Of a stretch of DNA of 64,000 nt, positions 12,865 to 25,737 are shown in pieces. The translations under genes and the position numbers were made by a program. Origin of the DNA: Chamaecrista fasciculata (taxonomy: Eukaryota; Streptophyta; Magnoliopsida; Fabales; Fabaceae). The notes under the pieces were generated by a model that did no database searches, had not been told where the DNA came from, and was given only the letters and a program-made list of their open reading frames with translations. The stretch covers positions 1 to 64,000 of the forward strand of contig QANZ01026905.1 of assembly GCA_003254925.1 (NCBI GenBank). Reading direction: 5' to 3'. Position 1 is the first letter of the stretch; each line of letters begins with the position of its first letter.

Positions 12865-13430
12865 TTAGGTCGAAACTTCATATTGATCCCTAAAGTATAT
12901 GATAAAATTTGTTCTGATTCCTAAAATATTTTTCATTCTATTTTGATTTTTAATGTTTCTAATTCACTCCATCATTAGTCACTGTTGTAATTCTATTTGA
13001 TTTTTTACAACAAAAATCAGGTGAAATCACGATAAAGACTAATTGGGAAACAATTAGAAACTTTAAAGGTTAAAATGAAATAAAATAAATACTTTTGACA
13101 AGGTATGACCAGACCGACCTCCTATTTCTGAGTCGGTCTGTCCCCTATTCTGGAAGACCTCTCAAGCGAGATTACTGTAATGCCTCTCTAAGGTCCTATA
13201 TAAACCCCCCCCTCAAGTATACTCTAACTCTATCTTTATTTGGCATCTCTTATACTATACTGATTTGGGCGTCAGAGTCTTACCGTGAGGGGCTTCTCTG
13301 ACGGCTAAATTAACCCTTGCAAGTATCGAAACTGGCTGGAGATCTCAGATGATTTGTCAACTTTAAAAAAACCAAAATGGAATTCACCATATACTTGAAG
13401 GTTCAATATAAAAATTTGACTATAATATTA
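12865..13430. repeat. Decayed palindromic MITE, split by a solo LTR
   Basis: The left part (about 12865-13095) and right part (about 13360-13430) carry complementary blocks, for example TTCATATTGATCCCTAAAGT against CTTGAAGGTTCAATATAAAA. The LTR at 13096-13359 interrupts it. Limits are approximate. Confidence 0.45.
13096..13359 (+). mobile_element. Solo LTR (264 bp), LTR-retrotransposon fossil
   Basis: Ends TGACAAGG...TTTGTCA, with the 5-bp repeat ACTTT immediately on both sides (13091-13095 and 13360-13364). A TATA-like CCTATATAAA lies near 13196, and the downstream block GGGCGTCAGAGTCTTACC resembles the same region of the LTRs at 22118 and 63046. No internal retroelement sequence adjoins it, so it looks like a recombination remnant; probably Ty3/gypsy by this resemblance. 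Confidence 0.7.
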
Positions 13431-13911
13431 TGAAGGGAGAATTTACTTTTACAAAGCAGCAGAGGGTAAAATCCTAGAGTCAACGATGCTCCCTAATATA
13501 ATAAACATTAAAAGTGAAGTCAACGATGGGAAGATAAAGATTAATTAAAGAGTATGAAATTAAAGAAGGAAGTGAAAGTGAGAGAGAAGAAGGTGGGGTG
13601 AGACGGTGTCGTTTTGTATGTCAGGATGATTCAATTATGCCATTGCCGGCTAATTAAGGATTGGACCCGCCATGATAATAACTGCAGCCGGCTGCTGACG
13701 ATTCACCTCTCAAACTTATTACATTTCAAATCCAAGGGAATATATATATTAACATTATTTCAATTTATAAAAGTAATACATAACTAGTACATCTTACTTT
13801 TTCAATACATATTATATTTATATTATTTACACTACCATTGTTTGAGGCACTTTTTAGCAACAACTATCTCTTGAAACATGTCAACTATGCAGTGTTCCAA
13901 GTTAAAATTAC
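13431..13911. other. Spacer without recognised features
   Basis: AT-rich sequence between the split MITE and the MITE at 13912. No gene or RNA seen. Confidence 0.5.
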
Positions 13912-14228
13912 GGTTAAAATGCACTTTGGGATCCCTCAATTTTAGACAGGGATACAAAACACTCTTCAATTTTAAAACTTGTCAAATAAATCCTTAAACT
14001 TTCAATATCTATCACTCAACATTCTTATGTTAACTTTCAATTCAATTATCAATATTGTCTTAAAAAGGTAAGATTATTATAAAAAAGCTCAAACGTATCA
14101 TCCGTAAACTTATTTGAACTCATGGATATTTCATGTCCCGGTTAACAAATTTGTCTGTTCACTTTTAAAACTAAAGAGTATTTTATGCTCCTAGCTTAAA
14201 ACTCATGGTCCTAAGTGCATTTTAAACC
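13912..14228. repeat. MITE with GGTTAAAATGCACTT ends
   Basis: The left end GGTTAAAATGCACTTTGGGA is complementary to the right end (CCTAAGTGCATTTTAAACC), with further inverted matches inside. No coding frame. Target duplication not clear. Confidence 0.55.
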
Positions 14229-14697
14229 AGAATTAAATTAGGAATCTTTCCATGAAGAGAAAAAACAAAACCAAGGTGCATTTTTATTGAAATTGAAGAC
14301 CATCAAAGGACACAACATTACAATATCCTCAAAACTTGAGAAAAGTCAAATTATGGCTCACATCTCACAAACATAATATCTTGGGGATTACACTTCTCTA
14401 TGCAGGACTATTTGCACCCAAAAAACAAGGCCGTTAAGGTGGATGAAGGAGAGGGAGAAACCAAGGAAATAGCAGTATTGGCTGTACTTTTCGAACTTAC
14501 TTGCAAATACCTACAAGGCTAAAACTAATCAAGCCTCAGAATAAAATAGCTCAACTTTGACCGTCACTGCCAAGGGAAGGGGAGGTCTTCTCGCTCGGCT
14601 CTCGCCCGTTTTATTGCTGATAGAGAGAGATAGAGAGAGAAAGAGAGAGAGATGCGGCCTGGAAACGATGATGTTTAGGAAATGGAATAAACACAAA

Positions 14698-17600
14698 TTA
14701 GATTTGGAGACTGGCTGCTATGGAGCTAGCAAGGCTGAGAACTTCAAATGGTGGCTTATTTGTGACCTCCTTCACTGTCAAGGGGCATGAATCTGTGATC
14801 CAGAAGTATGAGAATGCTGTCTCTGGATTCCCTGTATGGAACAGAAAAATAAGAATTTTGGAAAAAGAGAAAGGATTGAAGAGTATAGTCCATGAGGCAC
14901 TTAAATAATATAAAATAAATTAATAATTTTGAGATTTCTGAATTGAGAAGTTTTTTTTTTTTGGTACAAGTAACCCGGGTATCCACCGTCAGCAACAGTG
15001 ACTAATCCCCTTGCTGCATGGTAGGCACCTCGAAGGGTGGGTCAGCTAGCCCAAGGTTTTAAAGGACTTCATACCCAAGGCCAGGAATCGAACCCCTGAC
15101 ACTTGGTTAAGGGTAGACAAGCCCCATCCGCTTGACTACACCCCTTGGGTTGAATTGAGAAGTTTTAGACCAATTGAAATGAGAGTAATCTTACAAGAAC
15201 AAAATCATTAATTTTCTCAATGGTTTAACATTGAATTCAACAACTATAAATGAAGACATGAGAAATTTTTAAGAAAATATTGTCTGCCAATGAGCTAAAA
15301 GGCTTAAAGCTGCTAGTATAAAAGAAAAATCACATCTAACCACATCATATTTGTAGAAGATTAAGTCATTTAAATTTTAAAGCACAAAAGGAAACTCCGC
15401 AAAAATTACAAGTTACTAGGTTAAAATCATATGAATAAAGAAAGTAGGTTGAAATACTTGTTCCTAGTCAAAGCTAGCTTAAGTTGATAAACTAGTATTA
15501 AAGTTAATATAAATATTTGAAATGTAATTAGTTTCACTTGTTACAAAGTGCTCATATTTGATATGTATTACAGACTTAAATGATACTGAGTAAAGCAAGC
15601 ACTACCTCCATTATCCTGTTTAAAGCGTGCCCATGATTTATTTGGAAATATGCCATGAGTCACATAAGCACTGATCTTTTTTGCTCCATGAGCAGCCAAA
15701 ACTTTCTGAAAGATGAGAAGTTGAGTGAGTAATTAAATTCATATTGTGTGAATATAATGAACAATCCCCCTTCAAGAAAGAATTCCAACGATAAAGATTT
15801 GAATAGAATATGAGAGCTCACAAGAAGACAATCATACAAGGCAAACATCAACCATTTCTTTTGTAACCAATAGTCTTTTCTATTGAGGAAAAGGAGTTGG
15901 CAGTTTTTACCCAAAAATACTTCTGTCAAGCATCTACTAGTTTCACATAATAAACATGTATCCAGCTTCATGACTTTCTAACCAGCAGGTTCAGTCAAAG
16001 GTGAAAATGACCAGCGAAATCAACAGAAAAATATAACCAAAGTTACACAAGGTCTCAATTTCCATAATAAAATATAAGCATAACTCGACCTTAGTTGGAA
16101 GCTAAGAACATGATGTGACTGACTTTTTAACACAAAAAATGAGTGCTTCAGCAGGAAATTATGTTTTCTTCATTCCACTGTGAGCAAGGCTAATTAGAAA
16201 TATTAGATTTATCATTTTCTGCTTCTATATTTTTCATAGATCCAAAAAAATATAAAGCAAAATAGATGTATTAAGCACTCGCTTTGATTTTTGTATCAAT
16301 AAAAATGAATTTTACATGTTTCAGAAGAAGCACTCAATGAATGTATAAGTGCATTTTTACATCAGAGCAGATGCGAGCATCTTTGGAACCATAAAGTTAA
16401 ACAGCAAAAGATTCACACCTTTTGTGACATGAAGGATCAATATCATATTTCTATACCTGACATTCAATCAGAGTGCCACCGGATTGGACCAAGTCGTCGA
16501 CAATAACAACATGCCGACCACTAGGGTCTCCCTCTTTGATACGAACTATCCTTTGATCTCCCTCCCGAACTTTTGCACAAACTATCTGTATATGCATTGT
16601 GAAGGAGGTTATGGAGCAATCTGTGTGAACAAGCAATGTATGCAGAACAGATGGAAGCATCACTGCAAGATTGCAAGTTATATATGTATACAGAAGAAGC
16701 TGCTACATAAGGACTGGCACAATGTGACTTTCACTAGAATAACATTATACAATACCGTTGGAAAATGCTGCAGTTGCTTATGAAATCGTTTCCAAGCGCC
16801 ATCATCAGGAAAAGCAATTGATATCTGAAAAAGAATAAAATCAAATAATACTATTACACACACAAGCACATACTATAATAGTATAGATGAAACAAATATA
16901 ATCAACTCAATCAGTCTCTATAGAATATAAGCTAGCTTCGTTTTCCACAGAAGTTGTAGAAGATTAATCTAGAATACAAACTGACATGTCAAACATGATA
17001 AGCATGAGCTTTAATATGAAAGGACATTTGTTACCTTTGAGATGCCAGTGGACAGAGATCAGTAATTCCCAACAATGGGTCTCACAGAGAAAAGCTAGAA
17101 CAGTAAAGGAAAGACAACACAGAAAAAAAGGGAAAAAAAGGACATAAAAGCAAAAGCCTCACATTATCAGAATCAGGGAGCTCCTGGAGCCTTCTTTTAA
17201 GCAATGGTATTCCACTCTCAAAGCATGGTAAGATGTTATCACCAAAGTAGAACCTCTCCTGGATTGTAACAAATAAGAAATTTAGTTATAGCCACCAATA
17301 ATGGTAAAAGGCATATCCAGGATAGTAGAAATAGACATGAACCTGCAAGGCATGAATGTCAAAAGTCACTAAACTAGTGGGTCCTCCTCTTGAAATTGGT
17401 ATGTTAGACAAAAGCCTGGCCAAAGTAAAAGCTGTTGCCACATCTCCTTCATCCTCCATACGCTCAGAAGTGCCAGTAGGAAAGAAGGGAAGGACAAGGG
17501 TAAATGAAGCAATAAACAGTTTTGGCAATGCATAAATGACAGGGATCTGCTCAAAAATTACTGCTGGTGAACTGAACGAAGCCAGAAAAGCTACATGTTG

Positions 17601-18737
17601 TCCACGGATACCTTGAGCATTAGGTATGAATATGTTGGGGAACCCATCAGGAAATTTCCTGGTGTTTAGTTATAAGAGTATTTCAGTGACAAAATATACC
17701 AATAACTTCCAGACGCTTTGTACACACTACACAAGCAAGAGTAAGAACAATCATTTTTTCAGTTATAGATTGACAGTATTAAAACCTCAAGTATCATGAT
17801 TCATGACCTTATCACAGAGTACTATTAATTTAAATTATAGTTCCTAAAGTTTTCTTCCTCACCATAAAAATCAAAGTGCCAAATAGAAAATTTCAAGGAA
17901 TAAATATCTCCCGAGATACACCTTGTGTCCCATAGGAAAAAAGAACAACAGTTTTGAAGATAAGGGAAAAAAAAGACAATGGTAAACTACATTCTTCAAC
18001 GCAGAAATTTACTCAAGCCTTATCAAGTAGCATTTATAGGAAATGGTACTACAGATATTGTAGTACCAGTTCCTTCTTGTTCCTAAATTGATTATCCGTA
18101 GTGATAACAAACCCAGTACAAAAATGTAACTAGAAAGGAGATTCAGCCGAAGTGCCCCCTTAAAACCACTTTTAGCTTAATGGGGTTCAAATCAATTTCC
18201 TCAAATTTCACAGAAAACCAAAACAGAGTATCACATTGATTAAAATAAACGAAACAAGAAGGCGTATTAACAAAAGAACCAAAATAGAGAAGAAAAAAGA
18301 ACGAACCCCCAACTGATGTTGCGAAGCTCAATGGAGTCAGACTCAGCAGCGATTTTCTGCGCCAGTGACTTGGTCTCATCGCAGTAAAACAAGGAAACCC
18401 TCTTGGAATTCTTGGTGGGGAATTGCGAAGAGCCATTGCCAGCAGAAACCGAGACTACGGAAGAAGAAGTAGTAGAAGTAGAAGTCGAAGAAGAAGAAGA
18501 ATTACCCTGAATCGAAGAATCCTTCATGTCGGAGACGTGCTCAATTGTCCAGTGACGATGGGGTTCGAAGCATCTGAGCTCGCACCTGCATTTGAAATTG
18601 AAAGTGTTGTTGGTGTTGAGGGTTTTGAGTGGTTTAGGAAGGAGAAAATAGTGAGAGGGTTTGAGGGATTTGGATTTGGAATTTAAGGTTGGATTTGGGG
18701 ATAGCGAGAAAGACGGAGAGGGTGAAGTAGCCGACAT
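14698..18737 (-). CDS. PRS: Ribose-phosphate pyrophosphokinase (PRPP synthetase), plant PRS3/PRS4 class
   Basis: Makes 5-phosphoribosyl 1-diphosphate from ribose 5-phosphate and ATP, feeding nucleotide, histidine and tryptophan synthesis. Seven exons on the minus strand: 18737-18307, 17658-17343, 17258-17163, 16824-16756, 16585-16457, 15705-15606 and 14831-14698; in frame for 424 aa. The first about 80 residues are rich in Ser, Thr and Lys with few acidic residues, which suggests an organellar transit peptide. The catalytic part follows, with [31 protein letters not shown] and the PRPP-binding motif [13 protein letters not shown] (about residues 330-342), and ends [16 protein letters not shown]. 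This matches the phosphate-independent plant class II enzymes. The Ser-rich stretch after residue 75 is low-complexity. Chloroplast or mitochondrial targeting cannot be told from sequence alone. The last intron holds a SINE. Confidence 0.93.
14955..15150 (-). mobile_element. tRNA-derived SINE in PRS intron 6
   Basis: On the minus strand it begins near CCCAAGGGGTGTAGTCAAGC (A box), has the B box GGTTCGATTCC, then the body and a 3' A-tail seen as a T run at 14951-14962. TGAATTGAGAAGTTTT is present on both sides (14939-14954 and 15151-15166), a 16-bp target duplication. The perfect duplication suggests a fairly recent insertion. Confidence 0.88.
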
Positions 18738-19133
18738 TTTAGGCGATCAATGGCACTATACTCTATAGATTATGGATCGAATTGGATTTGGTTTCTCACA
18801 CAACACGTCGATCACATTTCATTTCAGAGTTTCACATTTGTTATATAGTTGTCACTCGAGAAGATGACACTATCGAAAGGGGTTGGTGGTGGCACTAAAT
18901 GGCATGGATTTGGACTTCGGAAACTGCAACAACGTCAACAGAAATTACTCAAAAGGGCGTTTCTAAAATAATTTGGCTTTTCACTTTTCAGAGACGACCT
19001 AACTATTGCAAACAACGACGGCGTCGTTTAAACCGTGATCTTGAATTTTGTCATTCATGTATGTATATTTATGGGAAATTCTTAGATCGTGAAGTGTGGT
19101 ACGTATACAATTGCGACGTGATATATTTATTCT
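18738..19133. promoter_or_regulatory. PRS 5' flank
   Basis: Presumed promoter and 5' UTR of the PRPP synthetase gene. I see no certain TATA box or conserved element. Short open frames here have no recognisable domain. Confidence 0.35.
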
Positions 19134-19540
19134 CTTTTTTTTTTTTTTTTTCTTGAAACATAATTCATTTAAAGGTAAGACAAAGTCAAGCACAGCATAA
19201 GTATCACTAGATATGGTATCAATTAATGAAGGTGGAGGTTTGCAACCCATCTAAAAAGACTCATCCTCATGTCAAACAAATTGGCAAGACAAACAACTGT
19301 CAAGTTAACGGATCTAGGGATCCAACTAAAACTACAATCACCTAAAGAACTGGAAACATAAATAATCTCAACCCCAGTAGCTCTAAAAAAAGACATAATC
19401 AGACTCAAAGCAACAATAATTATTTGATAAAATGTTGTCATGGAAGCAAAACAAGAAAACGATGCCGTGTAAGTATCTGGCTTAGAAAAATCTCCACTAA
19501 ACATTCAAAAACCAGAACCACCCCGAGAAGCTATCGTGGA
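19134..19540 (-). mobile_element. 3' end of a LINE-like element (RNase H tail) with poly(A)
   Basis: On the minus strand it codes for a segment like the end of a plant reverse-transcriptase-associated RNase H domain (SFSWIPRSVNLT...CLANL, then FRWVAN and, after a frame change, PPPSLIDTISSDTYAVLDF). It ends in a run of A (T run at 19134-19152 on the plus strand). The frame change and missing upstream domains mark it as dead. A LINE 3' fragment is most likely; a retrocopy of a host RNase H-like gene is an alternative. Confidence 0.6.
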
Positions 19541-19885
19541 AGCTAGAAGCCACCGTGGAATACCTAGTCCAGAGTCGCCGCCGCCGTAGAGAAAGCCATA
19601 CCAGATTTACATCGTGAGAGTCCTAATCCAGAATGTCGTTTTCACAAAATACTAGAAATAAAGTAACACTCTCAAAAAGAGAGAGATGGACCCTCACGGA
19701 TGAGGAATTTTTAACACTGCTTAAATAGAGGGGCTGCCACCGTTGTGCAAGAAAATAAAGGGGGGCTACCACCGTTGGAAGGGTGGCAGTCCGACGACAA
19801 CGCTACAAAAGAACACAAGGGAAAGAGAGCATGGAGGAAAGGAGGGGCGGCTAGGGCTACCCAACATATTCTTTTTTTTTTTAGG
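19541..19885 (-). other. Possible 5' part of the same LINE-like insert
   Basis: GC-richer than its surroundings, with repeated CCACCGTTG and GGGGCTACCACC-type motifs and ending at a T run near 19870. It joins the RNase H fragment without other LINE domains between, so it may be the 5' leader of an internally deleted element. TATTCT occurs near both outer ends, too short to prove a target duplication. Confidence 0.3.
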
Positions 19886-21987
19886 TAATTTAGTGCTAAA
19901 AAATAATAAAAAAGATAATTTTTTTAACCAATTAAAACAGTGTATAAAGTCACATCACTAGTTACATGCAATATAAATTTTGCATTATAGACTAACTATT
20001 TATTATTTATAATAATTTTAGAGACCAAATTTCCAAGTTTTTTAGAAATAAATCCTTTACATTATAGATTCTGTGAAGTATGTAAATTATATGGATACTT
20101 GATCATTCTAATAAAGAGTCCAAATAAATAATTTACATACTTCAACAGATCCGCACCACATATTTTTGGTTCCAATCTTCCAAGTTTGTCTCTATTTAAT
20201 TATTTATAATGAGAAAATTTCTAATAAAAATAGATGTGTTCATATGTTTTTATAAACATACAAAATATATATAAAAAAGATAGATAACTTCTTATAAAAT
20301 CTAAAATATATACAAAATATATATAAGTTTTGTACTAAAAATCTAAAATATACCTATGAAAATAGGTAAATTATGTTTTTGTTTTTAAATTTTATATTAA
20401 TTTTTAATTTCATTTTGAAAGTTTTTAATTATTAGTTTCATTTTTAAAGTTTTAGATTTTAATCAATTTTATCATTATCATATAAACTTGACGTGGTTTT
20501 AAATCTAAATCAGGATTTAAATTATTTTGTCATTAATTTTAGATTACATTTTTTAAGTCACATGGATTTTTTTGCTTATTCATTAAATAAAATAAATGTA
20601 AATGATAAAATTAACTAAACTATGAAAATTTGAGGATGAAATTAAGGACCAAAATTTTTACCTATGAAAATATAAAGAAAATATTATATTTTAATTTTCA
20701 ATCCATAGGATAAGTTATAATTTAATCCTTAAAAAATTATTACTGTAAAATAGTCTCCAAACTTGTTATGCCATTTTATATACTCAAATTATATATATTA
20801 TTTTGATAATTTGATTAAGAAAATATTAAATGAAAAGTTGTATACTTACATAAAAATATGATTCAAAAGATATGAGATACTATTTGAAATATTTTAGAAA
20901 GATACAAGACTGAATTTGAATCCATTACATCTCACTTAACCACGTTAATAAAAGGAGATGAATCGAATACACAGTGTGAGTAACGGTAAAACTTTTTGTA
21001 AAGATATAAAACCAAAACTACAAAAAAATAAAAACGATAATGACCTGATTTGTATTTTGATCAAAAGATTATATACTAAAATTACACTTTGACTAAAAAA
21101 TTAAATATAGAAGTTATATTTGTTAATTTAATTATTAAAATTGAAGCATATTTAGATATATATTAAAAGAAATTTTGTTTGTAAGAAACGATGATAAATT
21201 TTTAAAGATTAAATTAAAAATTATCCTATATTTTTTTAAGCTAAAAATTATCCTATATTGAAAACTAAAATTAATATGAAATATGTGACATTGACATTGT
21301 TAATGAAAATTATAAATTTTTTTATTATGAATTTTATATGATAATTTTTTATTTGTATTTTTTGATTACATGATACAAATAACAAATGAAGAATTAATGA
21401 TGTTCATGATAATTCATAATATAATAATATATATAAGTATGCATTGTTTTATTAAATAAAATAAATTGTTTTCTTCTTTTAAAAAAAGAGATGAGTTGGT
21501 GGGCCACCGGTAACCCATTAGTGAATTAATAAGTCAGGTTAAGTTTATCTTTTATCTTTTATTTGCTAAAAAATAGACTCATTTAACTCAATTAATTTAA
21601 TTTATGACTCGGGGTGGATTGACCCATGGTGGGTCATGTAGTTCATATTAACACCTATATTTCACAAGAAGAAAGTAATGTTTAAGAATAGATAACTGAA
21701 ATGGGTCAAGATCTTCGAAATTGACAAAAGAAAGATTGTAAATATCAAGAATCATATTGAAATGTTTACATTTGGATAAGCTATCCCATCTATCCCATCT
21801 TATAAGATGTTTGCAAGTTAATAAGGAGATTAGTCACCCACACCCATGATAAATACCTTAAGTAATACTTAATAATAAAAATAAATCGCACATCTCTATA
21901 TGAATTTCATGTGAGTTTATATTATGATGTAATCACTTGTGTGCCACAATTGGTTTCATGGGATACATTTACGTGCAAATTGAACCA
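19886..21987. other. AT-rich spacer
   Basis: About 2.1 kb of very AT-rich DNA without gene, RNA or clear element. Bases near 21490-21655 (repeated GGTGGGTCATG/ACCCAT motifs ending AACACCTA) look like the decayed end of a hAT-type element. Confidence 0.45.
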
Positions 21988-22117
21988 AATTTATTAGGGT
22001 AAATTGCATTTACCCATCTTGAATTATGTATTCAATTGTAATGTCCACCCTAATCTATGAAAAATAATAATCAACCCCATAATTTATTAATTTTTTAGCA
22101 ATGTCGCCCCAACTGTT

Positions 22118-22743
22118 TGTGATACATCACTATTTGGGCGTACGCCTAATAGGCCTTCGCTCCAGGCCTCTTTTCCTCTCTGAACTCTTCGGGGCGCACT
22201 CAAACCAGTCAAAGGCCCCTTCGTGCATTTAGGGGCGGCCATGTCCCGGAACACGGAACATGGCGCTTGCCCCGTCACGACTCGCAATCATCCACAATTG
22301 CCTTGCTCCGCAATTCTCGATCTCCACCACTCTCGCTGGTGGAGATCGTGGGCTACGGACTTGGTCAGACCCACGTTCTCTAGTCCGCTGGCGCCCGCCC
22401 TCTAACACGACGCACAATCACCCACGATTGCCTTGCTCCGCAATTCTCGGACTCCACCACTCTCCTGGTGGAGATCGTGCTCGACTACGTGGTGCGCCCC
22501 GCGTGCTGGCCTCCACCCTTCGCTCTGCTCTATAAATAGAGCTCAACCCAGCAGTTAAAGGTTAGCTACTCTTTACTCACTAGAATCCTCTTGCTCTCAT
22601 ATCTTTCAAACACTAACTTGAGCGTCGGAGTATTCTTCGCAGGACATCCCTGTGAAGTTCTTGTAGGTAGTTGGACACTCAAGCTTTGCTCTTGTAGCCC
22701 ACGTATTTAAACTAGGTAAGCTCATCTGTTTTCTAGTTTATCA
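22118..22743 (+). repeat. Left LTR of the gypsy-like fossil
   Basis: 626 bp, TG...CA ends, with a TATA-like CTCTATAAATAGAGC near 22528. An inner tandem block (two versions of CACGATTGCCTTGCTCCGCA, or a one-base variant, about 130 bp apart) is shared with the right LTR. Confidence 0.85.
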
Positions 22744-22900
22744 TTGGCGCCGTCTGTGGGGACCCTACGCCTTGTGTTCTTCACCACACGCTCCTCACCA
22801 TATCTTACACACGTGAGCCCTTGTGCTCATTTCTCTTACTTTTTATCAAAAGCTAACTCATCGACATTTGCTATTTGAACTAGGTGAATCGTTTCTTGCT

Positions 22901-23575
22901 ATGGCCAATCTCGAGGACTCCCCCCATGATCACCTTCTGGAGGATGACCCCTCTGACTCCCAAGAGCACGCCCTGGGAACTCAGGAGGATCACAAGCAGG
23001 AGGAACGCAGGGAGGAGGGACCTTCTCGCACTGCACCACCCGTGACTCAGATGGGCGCTTCAGGCCAAACCTTTGAAGCTCATGACATCATGGCTGTGTT
23101 CCGCGAGATGATGAAAGATCAGACGGAAGCCCTCCGTCGTGAATTTCAAAATCTCTCTCTTCACAACACTCCAACTGGAACTCCTCAAGGATCAAACCCT
23201 GTTCGCCGGAACACAACGGCGGGGTCAACTCAGAACACTCCGGCCGCCGCTGGTTTTGACGACGAGCCGGGCACTGTTCGCTCTATCTATCCAGCGTGAT
23301 ATCATTCCACAAGGCTTTAAGATGCCCGTGAAGATCACGCCCTATGAGCCCGCCGCAGACCCTAACATGCACATGAAGGCGTTCAACGCTGCCGTTCAAC
23401 TGGTGTCTATCACTGAACGAAAAAAATACAAGCTATTCCCTACCACCCTCGGCCAAGAGGGCCTTCACTGGTACGCTCGCCTCCCAGACTACTCCATCAA
23501 CACATTCGAAGAACTGGAGGCAGCCTTCCTCAGACGATTCGCTACAAGCATCGTCTACAAGAAGCCATACTTGTG
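22901..23575 (+). pseudogene. Gag-like remnant of the LTR fossil
   Basis: Begins MANLEDSPHDH, has an acidic, Gln/Glu-rich N-terminal part, then a retrotransposon gag segment (for example ITPYEPAADPNMHMKAFNAA and TFEELEAAFLRRF). It is not an intact gene. Its neighbours are the primer-binding-like site and, downstream, a foreign LTR-element piece. Confidence 0.75.
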
Positions 23576-23889
23576 CGCCACTTTGGTTCTTGGATTTTTC
23601 AAGAAGTGTTCTTGAAATTTCAAGATTTGTAGATTGGTTCCCATAATCTCTTGGAGAAGAGATTGGAGGCTAGCACCTGAGTATCTGCCAAACTGTTCGT
23701 GTGGATCATCGGCAGAGGAAGGACACGAGTCTGTGGACTTCTTGGAATTGCAATCATTCAAGCATCCGTTTGATTTAGGTAAACATCTTATCTCACTGGC
23801 ATAAACACAATTAGTGGATCCTATGGAGGAGATTATAAAATTCTATTTTACCTTTTCCGCTGCGTTTGCTCCATAATCTCCAACATGAG
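23576..23889 (-). mobile_element. LTR-element fragment inside the gypsy-like fossil
   Basis: On the minus strand it starts TGTTGGAGATTATGG and carries a GCAGCGGAAAA block and GGATCCACTAAT, all resembling the segment at 26407-26673. A piece of a different LTR element (copia-type is a guess). Confidence 0.5.
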
Positions 23890-25127
23890 CTACTCTCTTG
23901 TGGGGGTAAACTACTAATGCTATTGAGTTCCTCGCTTTCCTCTAATTTCGTAATGACCACCATGGTCTCTAAACCTTGCAAATTAAATCAAAGCATAAGG
24001 GGAAAGGATGTACCTACACGCATAGTACGCATATTGTTAGAAGTTGAACTTTAGCAATGAAAGTGGCGCACGCCCGAATGATCAACACCGATCGTTATAC
24101 AACCTACAAAAAGGGTAGAATCGTCAAATACATGGCAAAACCCTTATCACTCAGCCCTACAATACAGTAGAAGTATCCCAGGCCGCTCGACCCTCATGGC
24201 CCACACCATGAGGCGGGCGGCCCCGCTTCATCTCCCGAAGTTCCCAGAACACCAAACGACCAAACCTAAGCCCTGACGCCGACCCGGCGTGGGACACTCC
24301 CCTCCTTCAACACCTCCTTTGGGTCCAAACCCAAAAAACTCCCATGAACACCAACCCAGAAAACCAAGAAATGAAGAACTCATCGGGTCTAAACCCAGAA
24401 ATCCATTTCTCAAATCAAGCCCCAACCCACATTCAGTCCAAAAGTGCGACAAACCTACCCCAATCGCAACCCACATACCCAACATTCCTGCATTCAAAAT
24501 CTCACCAACAATGCGACAGCATCAGCCAAGAAATGGCAAACAAATGCCCCGCGATTATCAAAACTCTAACCCTAAACAACACTCGCTATGCCCAGCGAAC
24601 CCTAACACATAAATCACAACACAACTCTACCGGAGTTCAGAGGACTTACTTGAGCGACGAGCCTCTACGATGATCACCCAAAAATGTTGTGCTTTAACCC
24701 TCCTCGGCAGTTACGATCTTCTCCGGCGATTTTCGACGGTTTCCCCTTTTCTCTCTCAAAACTTCAAGTCGCAGAGCAAATGAACAGGAACTGTTTCATT
24801 TTGGCTTTAAATACCTCTCTCCTGCGCGACAAGCGAGGAAACCGAAGCGTCTCTTGCTTTTTCAAACTTTTGGCCCTTCGCAAAGCGACACGTGTCTACG
24901 ACAAGACACTCCACCTACTACAAGCTCGCCCGCGATGGCGACCATTGACTTCCCCGGTGCGACCATCGTGCGACCGCCGAATGGCCCCCATTCACTTTCT
25001 GGGGGAGGAAAGTACCCCTGTATATTTTGGGCGTACGCCTATAACTCTCGCATGATCAAGACATTGGTTAAGTTACGCACACTTCAGGCCCTTCATCCCG
25101 CATGCCTTCAAGGACTTTTATAACGAA
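23890..25127. other. Unresolved interior of the LTR composite
   Basis: Sequence between two LTR-element pieces, GC-rich in 24180-25060. It holds GGGCGTACGCC, also present at the start of the gypsy-like LTRs, and its right end joins the purine tract region beyond the insert at 25133-27803. No recognisable protein domain; the Pro/Asn-rich open frames have no family resemblance I can name. Confidence 0.4.
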
Positions 25128-25737
25128 CGCGCTGTTGGGAAATCATAGGGTCGGCGCATTGGAAAAACACGGTAAATTAAAATTGAGAAGTCCACTCCAA
25201 GTGTTCTTCCTCTGCCGGTGATCCACACGAGCAGTTTGGCAGATGCCTAGGTGCTAGCCTCCTTCACTTCTTCCCAAGTGAAAACGGGAACCAATATCTA
25301 TGGATTCTTGAAAATCAAGGACGCTTCTTGATTTCAAGAAGGTGGCGCAAGAACACACAAGAAGAACCCTAAAAATAAAAGCTAGGTCGAACTTTCTCTC
25401 TCTAAGAGGGAAGTCGACTTTCTCTCACTAAATTAGGGCTTGGCGATTTTTCTCTCTCTCTAAGAAAAGTAGGCGAAATTTTGCTCTCAAAATAATAGCC
25501 TTATGCGACTTGCCTCTTGTGTGTGTTTATATAATTATCTCATTCCAAATCTTAGGGTTTCCTAAAATCTTGGATAAGGATTCCCAAAATCTTTGATTTA
25601 TAATATTACACTAATATTATAATTCAAAATCATGGGGCAATTCGAATTTCTTGGTGACCAAGATCAAATCTTGAAACCAAATCTTGATTGCTCAAATCCT
25701 ATTGGTTGGAATGAGTCATGAGGATTCAAATTTACAA

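Noticed and set aside
14967-15150. tRNA gene suggested by A and B boxes
   Set aside because: The flanking 16-bp duplication and A-tail show a SINE; no cloverleaf is preserved.
18423-18686. Arg-rich plus-strand frame that looks like an SR protein
   Set aside because: It is the complement of the Ser-rich transit-peptide region in PRS exon 1.
24289-24673. Pro/Asn/His-rich open frames
   Set aside because: They overlap one another in different frames within an LTR composite and show no domain; composition alone explains them.
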